Origin: Aralia elata
Taxonomy: Eukaryota > Streptophyta > Magnoliopsida > Apiales > Araliaceae
Assembly (NCBI GenBank): GCA_034770075.1
Contig: CM068387.1
Location: 78,679,971-78,743,970, forward strand
Direction: 5' to 3'
DNA: 64,000 nucleotides
The notes under the pieces were generated by a model. That model had not been told where the DNA came from. It searched no databases and saw nothing but the letters and a program-made list of their open reading frames with translations. This document shows positions 46,405 through 58,825 of this stretch, piece by piece. Position 1 is the stretch's first letter. Each line of letters opens with the position of its first letter. The translations under genes were made by a program, and so were the position numbers.

Positions 46405-49400
46405 TCAAGCTGGAACAGGTTCGGGAATTTTAGCATTTTCTGCCTGAGACAAACTATCGTAGTAATCCACCAAGACTTTCCAACCACCGGGACACATAAA
46501 TCCATCCGGAGGGTTCTCCTTGTTCTTCGCAAGTGTTCGCATCTGTAGAATTCAGAAGATAGCGTGTATGAACATAGAGACCGATAAAAAAAGACGTAGG
46601 GTTAAATCCACTTTTTCCTACTGTACTCGATCCCGATTTATGCTGGACTGAAATTAAAATTTTTAATGGTCAACTCATTGAATTGCTTATTTTTTCACAA
46701 ATCGCCACAAATTTCGTCTAAACAAGTTGACTTTTAACGGAAAAATTTAAAAAAATATTATTTTTATCCAATTGTTCACGTAGACGCACCAACTAATAGC
46801 CAAGTAACATCTGGATCCCACAAATTTGTCAATGTGGCCATCAAAATAGAAAATTTATATGTTAAAGTTAATTAATAATTTATAAAACGTTAAAAATCTA
46901 TCCAAAAATATATAAATAAATTACAGAGTTAGAAAATTAAAAAAAAATTAAAACGTGAATTATTAACTGAAATACAATAATAGAAGAAATTAACTTAATT
47001 AAACAAATTAAACAACTTAACACTTTAAATTCAAACCCGTCCGGTTTAATGGGTTTTAATAAATTATTTAAGTTGTTTACATAATTTATTATATAATTAC
47101 ATATTGTTCTTTATTTTAATTGATTGAGATATATTTTATTTTGTAAATAAAATTTCTTCCATGTTTTTCTGAAGTTAATAGAATTATTAAGATATATGTT
47201 TTTCTTCCATGATTTCATTTATTTAATTTTAATTGTTTAATTTGTTTCAACTATCAAATTTATTTTTAATTTTCACAGATTTTTAATGTGTAGATATTAT
47301 TAGACAAGCCCATGTGGATAATTAGCTTAAAAATATTATTTTTTTTAATTTTTCGGTTAAAAGTCAACTTGTTTAGACGGAATTTGTGACGGTTTGTAAA
47401 AAATAAGCAGTTCAATGAGTTGACGGTTAAAAATTTCAGTTCGATGATGCATTTGTAGACCGAGGTCGAGTACAGTGGAAAAAGTGAATTTAACCATAAC
47501 AAACTTAAACGTAATGCACACTTTCATTTTTGTGTAAGCATTTCATGCAACTCTCTAATCAATCCCATAAATCTTAATGTGAAAAAGTTTTGCAGTACTC
47601 TGGGAAGTGAGGATACCTTGGTACCAGAAATGAAGAGAAAATCTTCTGCTCTAGATGGCTCAAAGAATGCCATTTCACCCTGACTCTTATCATATGCTGC
47701 CACCTACAGTTGACTCCAAATATTAAATACTTGGTATTTCATAATAAGAGTCACAGAGAAAATCACTAAGGGTGGTTTGAATACCTTGAATGGGAGGATG
47801 TTAAGCCGCTCCAGCCCAGGAGCCATGCTCAACACCTTCTTCCCGTGGTCAGCATCATATAAATCTCTTTTCTCCACTGGATGGCTCATGCCAGCAGGGT
47901 CCCGACCCACAATGTAGAAGTTGGCTCCTGCATTAATTCGAGCCTTTGCATGCCACTGCACCTCAGTTGGACCAGCATAATGCATTGGAGAAGGGAATAT
48001 GGAAACCACAGTGGTCGCTGGATCAAGGACACCATCTTCGAGCACCTGAGGAAACAGTAAGGAAACAACATTAGCACAATGGGTGCTTAAAGGTAGATAA
48101 CTGGTTTCCAATAATAACTTGTTGCCCCAGATTGGTAAAGCACTTTGTCCCACATCACAAAAGATTTTGAAGTTTGATGATTTCAAATATGACATAGTAT
48201 ATCTTGAACAGCGGAGGAGCGGTTATGATTATATAAAAGACATTTTGAGGAAAGTGAGCGATGGAGAAAGGTTCTCTACTAAGGTCTAAGGTAAATTACT
48301 AAATATGTAAACAAATCCTAAGTTTGGCTCCTGAATTCCCAACACGGGGGCAGTTTGTCTCCAAAACAATCCATATTTGGTAACTTTGGTAAGAGTTAAT
48401 AATACATGGTACACGAACCTTCTCATGTTGCTTCATTCGCCAAGAAAGCGGAACATCATCTGCCTTTGTGTAGCCTCCCAATGGATGAAGCAACAGTACT
48501 GGGTTCTTGTATCCCATCTCAAGAAGCCTACGACGTGTGTCAGTCATCAGCAAAGCATGACCATTGTGCACTGGATTCCTTAGCTGGAAAGCAAACACCG
48601 CATCAGCATTACGCCTTGTAAATTCTTCACGAAGTTCGGTAGGGGATAGTCGGAACCGATCAAGACCATCATGGTATTTGATTGGTTCTATAACCTCTAA
48701 ATCACCTCCGAGCAGCCAGTTTCCAGAGTTCTGTATGGCTTCCTTAACATAAGGTAGGCCAGCGGCAGTTGTACCCCAAGTCCTTGCTATTCTTTCTTCT
48801 TTGTTATGCTTGTAGACCTCAATACTATAATTACACAATGTACAAGTGAAACAAGACGTTAGGAAAGAATTGTCATGACACTGGATTGAACAATCAGAAA
48901 AGTATATGTATAGTGGATGTATAAATGAGGAAAGTAAAGAAAAAGAAAGGAAGTATATACATTCAATAACGTAGTTATACACAAGTGTAAATATAGGTGT
49001 GTTGACAGATTCATCGAAGGAGATTCTGAATATCAACATGTCCCATATAAAACAGATTAGGTTTATGGAGAACTGGTAGATCTTTTACAAATGCTTGTTT
49101 AACCCAACTGGCCTACTAATAAACTTTAGAAAGTTTCCTGAATTGTGCCAAATGCCAATCGTTGTACACTCATGTTTTTAACTTTTTATTGGGCTGGTAA
49201 TATTTTCAAGCACATTACAACAGACAAAGTACGATGATGATTCTATATAGCATATGTGGGCATGTAAACTAGAAAACTAAAAAATATATAAACCCGACCA
49301 ATGTCTTCAACCTTTTCTATTTGCCCAGATAAAACTCTAACGTTGATGAACAATCATCTTTTATGTATTATAAAGGTTGAGAAACAATATTGTTGTCCAA

Positions 49401-50885
49401 GTACGTGACAACTTCAATCAAAGAAAGAAAATCAAGATAGCAATTTAAACAGTTAAAGTTAACTATGAACCTACGAAACTATTCCTGGTCAAAGTCAAAC
49501 TGTACGGCCTCATACATCAAAGTGTCACACCTACATTAAGCAAGTTCAAATTTATATTGAACAACTAAACTCCGATCAACACCAAAATAAAAAGTCACTT
49601 GGAAGCTACTTGGAAACGATATACATATATAATAAGACAAAACTAATTTTTTGGTCTTTGGTATGAGATTAGAATTTAACCGTTTTCACGTGATTTTATT
49701 TTATTAACTATTATTAAAACACTTTTTAAACCTAAAATTTAATTAGAACCAAAACACTATTTATGATCTTGAAAAAATAACTTAATATTTTATAACAATT
49801 TTAACATTGATTCTCATGAGCCTAAATTAAAACACGTACGGATCATTGTTTATATATTTAACAATCATGTATCATATAGTAACAAATTATTCTACTATTA
49901 TATCATAATTAATTACAAACTAAAATATTAAAACATGAGTAAGCTATATTAAGCTGAAGCAATTTGAATTAGTATTTATAACATAAATGACAGAATTATT
50001 ATAATATAACTACACTAAAATATAGCTTTTCGTTGCATTGGGTATAGTTTATGTTGCATTAATTAACTATTGCAATAAAAAGTTATAGAACTTAATATTC
50101 TATAAAACTTCCTAGAGTGAAGTTAGTGTAAATTTCGCCTTAACCTCCTCTTTGAACACTTTAGCAAACTTCTTTACTATTCATTTAAGTTAATAATCCA
50201 CAAAAAATGTCGAAGCCAACTTGATCCAATAACAAGCACGCACAATCCAGATTTACGGAACTCAACTAACAACAAAGCATTACATTCTAAAGGCAAACAA
50301 ACTACCATTAACAACACAAAATTTTGAATGACAAATGAATTAGCTTTACGTAAATTAAAGATGACAAAAATGGCCTTACTTGCTCAAAATCGCAATCGGT
50401 TTACCGACAGAATCAACAAGAGCAACAGAATCCGACTCGCCAATATGAAACTTTTGCGAATCATCTATGGCAAGAACAATTGGCAACGACATGTTGACGA
50501 ATGACCCGTCATCCAGTCGGAGCGAATTGAAATGAAGAGTTTGGAGGAACTCTGCTTCTCTCATGAATCCTTTAAGCGGGCTAGCCCAGCCTTCGCTGAG
50601 CACATGGACCCATTCGAGATCGATCCGAGAGAGCTTGATTTGGGGCAAAGACAGCACCTCTCTCTTCTTCAAATCTCTCTCTGATTCCTTCACAATCAGC
50701 TCCACGAGCTTGCCACCATCCGGGTCGATCAACCCGCATGAAATTCGGTTATTTTGGCGGGTCTTTGGGTTTGACAGAGGAGAAACAGATAATTTTAGGG
50801 GAGCGATTAAAAGGGTTTTGTGGGGTTTTGGGAAAGAATGAGATGTGTAAGGGGTTTTCATGGACAAAGCAGCCATAGTCGCCAT
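46405..50885 (-). CDS. APS1: ATP sulfurylase (sulfate adenylyltransferase), plastidic
   Basis: First enzyme of sulfate assimilation: ATP + sulfate gives adenosine 5'-phosphosulfate (APS) + PPi, in plastids. Five exons on the minus strand: 50380-50885, 48419-48824, 47785-48045, 47617-47703 and 46405-46542. All junctions are GT/AG and phases close, giving 465 residues, close to the Arabidopsis isoforms. The N-terminal ~50 residues (MATMAALSMKTPYTSHSFPK..) form a transit peptide. The nucleotide-binding motif QLRNPVHNGHALLMTDTRRR is intact, followed by LLHPLGGYTKADDVP, then NAGANFYIVGRDPAGM and a C-terminal FISGTKMRTLAKN. The start at 50885 is the first ATG; one three codons on is an alternative. 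Intron 1 is 1555 bp; intron 4 holds a ~0.9-kb foldback element. Exon 1 carries a miR395-like site, as known for APS genes, so it is probably repressed under sulfur starvation. Confidence 0.96.
46600..47495. mobile_element. ~0.9-kb foldback element in APS intron 4
   Basis: Terminal arms of about 160 bp: GGTTAAATCCACTTTTTCCT faces GGAAAAAGTGAATTTAACC, and GTCTAAACAAGTTGACTTTT faces AAAAGTCAACTTGTTTAGAC. The middle is AT-rich without coding capacity. It fills most of the intron between exons 4 and 5. The superfamily is not determined. Confidence 0.8.
50532..50552 (-). promoter_or_regulatory. Predicted miR395 target site in APS exon 1
   Basis: On the coding strand the 21-nt site begins GAGTTCCTCCAAAC and ends TCTTCAT. 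Against the known mature miR395 family it pairs with one G:U and two mismatches toward the miRNA 5' region/end, preserving the central pairing. miR395 cleavage of ATP sulfurylase mRNA at this position is established in Arabidopsis. It encodes EFLQTLH. Confidence 0.8.
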
Positions 50886-53447
50886 TGGAGCTAGGGACTT
50901 GAAGGTCTGTATTTCCCCTGGTTTTTTCTCTTGGTTTTTTGAAGTGCTTGTATGGAGGTTATATTAATATAGGGAAAGATGGAGAAGGGTAGTTATGGAA
51001 ATAAAAGGTAATTTAGATATTAGCTTAAAATAAGTGTATTTGAATTAATAGATTTTATATACAATAAAATATTATAAAGCAGCATACCACGATAAAATCT
51101 TAGACCCAAAAAAATATATTTAAGAGGTTGAAAACTGTATTTTCATTTTTAAAAATTATAATAATCAGATTCTTAAAATTTAGTCCTCATGTTATTCATA
51201 TTATTAGAGACCTTTTGGGGGCAAAGTTGGTAAAAGCGTGGGAGGATGAAGCTGGACAATTTTTTCCTCCTACTACTTCATTAGGATTTAATAGTGTCTT
51301 AATCAAATCCTTCCTGTCGCTAGGTCACCTTGCTCTTTTGGTCTTTCCCATTAAGTAGAAAACCAGAAATACCCTTTTCAATTAGCAGCAGCTTTGTTAA
51401 TTTTGTTTAGTTGAAACTTTAAAGTTTTAGATGCCAAGAACTTTTTTTACAAATCCAAAGCAAGTGTTAATTATTCATATTTGAAAATTACTTAAATCCC
51501 ATTTCTCATCCTCCCTTTTTCTATATGATATGATTGTATATGTTGCAACATGCAAGACTTACAGAACTTTTTAGTTCCAACATTACCTCTAACCATTATT
51601 CAAGACAAATTGTTCAAAATTGAGGGATATTATTGTCTTACCAAAAAAGAGTGGGTCCACTAAAAACTGAAAAGTACTATAGCCCTAATCAAATACTAGT
51701 ATAATATACCGTAAATCTCCTTTATCCTTTAATGATATATTGCTTTCTCTGGTTTCGAGGAATCTTCTTTATTTTGAAATTTCAAACATGCACCAATCAC
51801 TATTTATAAAGGAATAGAAAAGTCATAACTCTTTCCATTCAATATTTGTTTACTGCATGTGCTTTATTTCTTCCAAATTATTGAACATTGAACATTCCCT
51901 AAATCACAGCCATATTCAGATGTACCAATATTGAGCTGTCGAAAAGACAAACTTTTCTTCCTCATTTTCATGCAACTCACCATCTTTTTATATCTTTAAA
52001 TAAAATACGACACAAAAGATACACGACACGGCTACTCATAATATCAGGGTCAAATGGTTGAGCCTTAATTATTTTCGTAATAAATTTATATTTAATTATA
52101 ATCAGACTTTGACTATGTTACATTACGTTTAAAATATAATAATAATATAAAATAATTGTTGGAACTCTTCTTTATTCATGCATGAGTATTGAGTACACCA
52201 TTTAAAATTTATTAAAATGAATAATATTTTGATATCTTTTTGGGTTATTTTAGCTCATCACAGGTTCACCCAAAAAGTTATGATCGAAGTTATTATTGTT
52301 AGTAACTTAATTTTTAATACTGACAATTTTTTTCATATATTTCGATTCGAGATTAGAGTGTTACATTATCACTAAACAAAGAAAAAAAATTGTGTAACGT
52401 AGAAAAAACTAACTTGTTATTGTAGCGGCAAAATTATGGAGTATTCCATTTCAGGCCTGCAAATTTAAACTACAGGGGATGTTGACAAGAATCTGGTGAT
52501 ATGCACGCGGATAAGCAGGTGTCAAGTATCATCACTTTAATAAGAAAAAAGTAGTACGGAATATCAAGTTTCTTTTTTAAAAAAATAAAAATTGGACAAC
52601 ATCTTAACACCTCATAAGCATTACATTCGGATAAGATAGCATGGAGTTCCAAGTGGCCGTATCATGTTTATTAGTCCTAATTTCTTCTCGGCCTTTTTCT
52701 CTGATTTCTTCCTACGTTCTTGGGTGAAAAAATATATTTCTTGAATCAAATTATAATAGAATAGGTTCTCAAAAAAGAAAATTAAAAAATAATCTAGTCA
52801 CAGTGAATATTCATTTGTAAGAAGAAAATCACAAAAGAGTTTTTTTATTGATGGTAGTATAAATGATATTATATTTTTAAATAAAATAATATACTTTTTT
52901 ATTATTGTGTCATCACTATTAAATTAAATACTTATTATATTCTAAGATAAATATAAAAGAAAAATCATCACTAAAGTTTACAAATTTTACAAGTAGAACT
53001 CTTTTTATGGGACAAGGTATCTAGATTGTTTTGAATAAAATTTGAGCCTCAATGATATCTTAGTCTGATAGTTATGATTAAGACCTTATAACTATTAAGT
53101 TGCGTGCAATTTTCTTTTCTTTTATGGTGAGATATTTTGATTGTGAGATTTGTATTTTCACCTATAAAATATGAAAAATAATTACTATTGAAAGATTTAA
53201 AAATTGTTGAGATTATAATGTAATTCATTATCTTTGTATTCATCTCTCTCCAAAGCATTAAAAAAAGAGCAAAAATTGAGCAGTGAGGCTTGAATAGAAT
53301 GGTCATAGGTTGGTTAAAGGAATTTCAAAAGATGGGGTATGTAGGCTCGATTTTGGATTAGTCTAAAACTAATTATTGTCAGATACAGGGAGGTGAGAGC
53401 CTAAAAAAAACCATCAAGGAACCACCGACCACGGGTATGACTCACAT
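50886..53447. other. Gene-free spacer between APS and the 3.3-kb solo LTR
   Basis: Includes the APS promoter and leader (first ~100 bp). AT-rich beyond, with a block at 52850-53010 that resembles the AT-rich sequence near 7500-7670, probably an old MITE. No gene. Confidence 0.45.
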
Positions 53448-55186
53448 TGTAACACCCCCTTCCCGAAAAATAGGAAAGGGAAGTCACGTGCAAAGCACAA
53501 CAGAACTAACAAAATAAATCAATAGCTTTATGCCTCAAAATTTAACTCCAATAATTAATAATCTCCAGAAGTCAAACCGTAATAAATGCCAAATCAGCTC
53601 AAACCACAATTTAAAATTTTTAATACAACTCCAAATCAACCGATGTATCACAGCCTAGACAGAATATCTAAATCACTGGATAAAAGGGAACTCTCGTCAC
53701 ACTAGCCCTGGATCACCCCTGCAAACCTGACGGAAGAAAAACACAGCATGAGCCAAAAGCCCAGTACGGATATAGAAATACAAGGATGTATAACTGAAAT
53801 ACGAAATCAACTGAGCCAAAATACTGAACAAGCCTCAAGCTTAGATACCGATGAAAATATAATCTTCAAAGTCTGAATAGACATATCTGAATCAACAGAA
53901 TTAACGAAACAAACAGAAGAGTACAAAAATAATGAACTGAAATAACTAACTCAATTAATTGAACTGAACAGAACTGAAAAAAAAATAACATAATGAATTT
54001 AATAGGCTGAATCAAATGGCTTAGTGTTATAATTTCATACTGAGCTCAGAAATATAGCTTGCCACATAGGCAAGTCAAATAATGCCACATAGGCAAATCA
54101 TACATTGGACTGCAGATCCAAATGCATGCAAAATCGAAAAGTGTGTTTGGCACAACATCACCAATCCGCAGAACAGAAACTAGGGTTAACCCATACGCCT
54201 CCCACAACAAAACACCAAATTGCCCACTTCCTCCGGAGCACAAAATGGAGACGCCGTGGACTGATCACACCGCCACGGAAGTGTCATGTCTCTTGTGCCA
54301 AGACGACATGCATGTGGTACCCCCACAGGTGGTTATAGCTCAAGCATACCCTACGGTATATTTTAACAAAGATACCATGTCACAACACATGCGACATAAT
54401 ACCAACAAAAGGGTTCTATATGTACATGTTGAACCAAATCAAATCATAATGTCAAAAGAAGGTAACAACCTGTACCGCTCTACAAATATCAAAATAAATA
54501 CTAGACATGATAATCCAACTCAAAGAGTACAAATACGAGTCATGTGTATCAACTCCAAAATGAAAGAATTTCACGAGAAGCAATTATGTGAAATAATATC
54601 AGAATTCGAAATAAGGAACATATCGAACAAATTAAATTTCACAAGAAATAATTATGTGAAATAATAACGAAATTCGAAATGAGGAACAAAACGAACTAAT
54701 CAAATTTCAGAGGAGTATTGCTGAATGATTACTGAATCCGTACCTGAAGTAAGCAATGTAATACCCAAATTTATATTCCAAATATAACTCGTTAAATCCT
54801 TTCGTCCGAGCTAATTACACAAATTAACATAAATAAATTAATAACCATATAAATTACTAATTAACAAAAATTCCTTTTTCCCATGATTTGTTATTATAAA
54901 AAAATTATTATTATGCAAAACTTTAAAGTGACAATAATACGACTGCTGATAATATAAATTACACCCGTCCTAACAAACGAAATATAAAATATATAATGAT
55001 ATAAATCATTACATACATACACATCAAAACTAATATATATACAAAACGAATTGATGATAACAGTTTAATTACTCCTCTTTTGATTAAAAATAATTTCATT
55101 GAGTTATTAATTAATCAATAATCACTCATTTATGCATTAATGCACATGCTCCCCTTTTAATTAAAAACAACTCCTCGAAAGCATAT

Positions 55187-55236
<50 letters not shown>

Positions 55237-56746
55237 ATGATTCCTTTATGTATTTACTAAGTAAATATGTTAACAGTACCATGAAGCAAATTATACTTAC
55301 AAAATCAAATACAATGTTCCATTACAATCTACAGAACTTCTTTACTAATTTCATACAAAATACTGCTACTCATGCAAGTATATCATAGTAAATTAATAAT
55401 TTAACTTTTATGAAATAATAATATTATAATACATTACCAACATCAATTCTTCTAATTTGTGTACTAAGTAGAATCATATCATAAATCTCACAAATACAAT
55501 TATACATGTAACTTAAGAAATCTCATGCTGCCAAAATCCATTTACTAATAGAATTCAAGCTTTCATAAATTTAATAAAATTATTTTTCACAGTATCGATG
55601 CTTTATTCAAAACGAAATTGTAAAAGTCGTGATTTGGTAAATTTCATGCATAAGTAAAGTAACTTAAATTACCATCATCAATTCTTACCAACATGCTTGA
55701 CAGAATGTATATACCCATTACATACATATAGGCATACAATAATGTTTATAGAATATGCATTCAGAATCCAACTTATATGTTCATTACTAAAATTATTAAA
55801 TTAATACTCATCACTCCATTATTTCATATGTTGCTAAATTCATTACACACTTTATACACCTTACAGAATGTATAAATATATATCATACATAATATGCAAT
55901 CAAACCCAACTTGCAGTTTAATTACATACATGATAGATATCAAAATTAAAATAAATCGTTAACCAAAAATCCATCACAGGTATTAATAGCTTAAATACAT
56001 ACACAATATATACATAAGAATTGAACTTATGTCAGTCCCATAAATTCCAAAAATGTAATCATAATTAATAAAACATTTACTATTGATTTTTCATCAGTTT
56101 AATATGTATTGCCAAAAACACTACCGAAGCTACTAGCATGGAAACTCTTAAACAATTTATGTAAAATCAATTAATTGTGATAACATCTATTAAGCATATA
56201 TGATTAATATTACTACAATAATAATACCTTGAATATACCCATAGCAAAAATTTGTAAGCTGGAAACTAACCTGATTGTCAAATTGGGTTTAACTTTCTTT
56301 ACCCCCCCCCCCGAATACTTTTTTTCCTTTCTTTGTTGCACTTGCTTGCTTTTTGATCAAATGAAAGAAACTTCTTTTGGTCTTCAATATGTATAAGTGA
56401 TAAGAGAAAGAAATGAGAGAGGAAGAGAAATGGGTTTACTGATATAGATAGAGAGAGGAAGATGAAGATGAAATGTTTAAGTTTAATATAAATTTCTTTC
56501 TCTCTTCTGCCAAGTTGCCGAAATGATGGAATAGAAAAATGGGTGGGTGAAGTACTTTTATTCTTTTCTTTCTTTATCCTCCTTTCCGGCCTTTCCATCT
56601 CCTTTTGTCTCCTCCACATGCTCCCCTTCCATTTCTCTCTTCTTGTCTCTAATCACATGCCCAAGAATCCCCACATACATTGATAATAATATTATAAAGT
56701 TCAATTAAAATAATAATAAAATAAAAAAAATATCACGGGTATTACA
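53448..56746 (-). mobile_element. Solo LTR or LTR-derived element, 3299 bp, perfect 5-bp target duplication
   Basis: Begins TGTAACACCCCC, ends ACGGGTATTACA, with CACAT on both sides (53443-53447 and 56747-56751). Minus orientation is inferred because its minus-strand ends (TGTAATACCCGTGATATTT, ..CCTATTTTTCGGG..GTGTTACA) resemble those of the solo LTR at 7829-13447. No gag, pol or primer-binding site is found. An internal TGTAATACCCAAATTT at 54757 is a perfect 10-bp inverted match to the right end and may mark a composite structure. A 180-codon plus-strand frame at 54122-54664 lacks recognisable homology. Confidence 0.78.
55186..55236. repeat. (CA)n(TA)n microsatellite
   Basis: ACACACACACACA followed by about 18 TA units, inside the solo LTR. 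Confidence 0.95.
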
Positions 56747-57439
56747 CACATGCCTTGAGGGGAGAAGGGTATGTTATTTTCCCACATTGGGCTCTTATGT
56801 CTATTTGTAAAGTTCGAGAATCTTCCCATATTAGGCTCCCATACTATTTGTTAGGATGAACAATGTTAGAAAGCCTAATATACATGTATATATCTATATA
56901 CATTGCCAACACTTTTTTATATTAAAATTTAAATTTAATACACTGACAGTGCAAAAATTGTATTAGCATAAAAGATTATGCCATAAATGAGCCATTAATC
57001 TGACAATTTTGCTCATATTCTTAACAATTTTCCTCCATCTTTCTCTCTCATGTGGGTGTGGGTATGCGAGAAGCTATGCATACGCAGTATGTTATTCTTT
57101 AATTTCGAACTCTTGTGATCATGAATGTTAATTTTAGAATGAACTAAAAAGAAAAATGTATTTTTAATTTTGAAACAAATAAAATAATAATTTGAAATAG
57201 CGAGTCTTGATGTCTACTTTTCCCAAATTGGTTCATAAATTAACCAGACTCTTGTGGACATGAATGCTGAATGTGGGAGCATGGGGAGGGCGAGAATGTT
57301 CTTCGAAGAGATGCCTAAACTGCCTATTGTTCACATGTTGGTCTTACATAGTGGATTTAGGAAGATAAAGAGGAGATATGTGTTAATATAGAGAGATGAC
57401 TGATGGGATTTTTTAATAAATCGACAACTGCAGTTCATA
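56747..57439. other. Spacer between the 3.3-kb LTR and Stowaway copy B
   Basis: AT-rich; nothing recognised apart from the LTR target duplication at its start. Confidence 0.4.
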
Positions 57440-57698
57440 CTCTCTCCGTCCCAAATTAATTGCTCAGTTTTGATTTTTTAAATCTAAAATTGACTATTTT
57501 TAGAATTAATAATTAAGCATATATAAATATATTTCTAAAATTATAAAAATTGGGGTTAGTAATAAATTGTATATACTTTCTTTTGGTTATAATCTTTTCA
57601 CCTATATTTTAGCAAAAATAGTAAAAATATTAGTTTTAAAAATGGTCAATTTAACTTTAAAAAGTCAAAACTGAACAATTAATTTGAGACGGAGGGAG
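57440..57698. mobile_element. Stowaway MITE, copy B (259 bp)
   Basis: TA-flanked. Left CTCTCTCCGTCCCAAATTAA, right inverted CTCCCTCCGTCTCAAATTAA. The interior is nearly identical to 37203-37458, so the two copies share a recent source. Confidence 0.9.
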
Positions 57699-57784
57699 TA
57701 CTGTATTGTTGGAGTGATTTTTCTTTTGCCTTTTTCCCGAAAAAATATCCACAGCAAGACGAGAGAAAAAGTTGTTAATAATAA

Positions 57785-57911
57785 TATCGATGAGCTTTAG
57801 CTCATTTGGTGTATTAAGCGTGTCCTAGGTTCAATCATTGGTAGTGAGTCTAGTGACCAAAGTAAGGTATGTGTATTTAAATTTTATCTAGTCTATTTAT
57901 AAAAAAAATTA
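57785..57911 (+). mobile_element. tRNA-derived SINE (127 bp) with perfect 10-bp target duplication
   Basis: Flanked by TTAATAATAA (57775-57784 and 57912-57921). The head holds an A-box-like TTAGCTCATTTGG and, about 30 bp on, a B-box-like GGTTCAATCA, as in RNA polymerase III promoters. It ends in an A-rich tail TATAAAAAAAATTA. The body has no coding capacity. Confidence 0.75.
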
Positions 57912-58082
57912 TTAATAATAAGGATAATGTTGTTAAAAGATTATAAATTGCCTTGTACGCATATTTATTAGCATGTTAATATCAATCCTCATATTTTATC
58001 CTAATACTCATATATTTTTAATTTCCTAAGTCATGTTGGGATCCGGTTAAGAGAAGTCTACAATGTATATTTAGATAAATAG

Positions 58083-58295
58083 ATAGTTATTTTATTTTAA
58101 AATTAGAGATATATTTTTATTTTTTGTAATTAATTTGTAAAATTTTAAAATTCAAAATTAATACATAAGTATTTAATTTTAATTCAAATAACCGTAACAA
58201 TTATAGATTAATCATATAGAGTATTACAATTACTATATTTGTTATTTTAAAATTTTAAATTAAATCATATCAAGTTTAAATTTTAGAAATTCGTG
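58083..58295. mobile_element. Degenerate mariner-type MITE
   Basis: AT-rich interior (TTTAAAATTCAAAATTAATA, ATTTGTTATTTTAAAATTTT) shared with 13855-14112 and 20597-20858. Ends are eroded. Confidence 0.45.
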
Positions 58296-58825
58296 GAACC
58301 TCTACCCACTGCATTTAACAACCGCTGCTGGAATGCAGATGAATGTCATCGATGGAAGACAAGGATATGTTGATTGCTGAAAAACAATTTCCAATATCAC
58401 GAAGAATTTTTTATTGAATATTTCAATACTGTATTTTTGTCGGTGCCTAATTGAAAAAGGCATTAATTGCAATACCAACATATCTTTTAATATCAATATT
58501 AATTTGCATTTAATATCAATATCAATATTTTATAAATGAGCAATCGTCCTTAACTATCCCAACTATGGAGATCTGGTTGAGTTTCGATTCTTCTATATGG
58601 GAGTAAGGTTGAATTTAAAATTATAGTGAATTGCATCATGATACAAGCATTATAAAAATAATATATTTTCATTCTAAAACATTAACTTTAGTGATTCAAA
58701 ATCTTTTTTTTTCTATTAACTTAAACTTGTATTACACAAACACAAACACAACCCTTACTTTTATGGTTTATAAATGAGAGACATCCTTTATATAAGTCTT
58801 GGGCTATAGAACCAATGGTTAGAAT

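Noticed and set aside
54122..54664. 180-codon plus-strand frame
   Set aside because: Lies inside the 3.3-kb solo LTR, has low-complexity AT-rich codons at the end and no recognisable domain; LTRs are normally non-coding.
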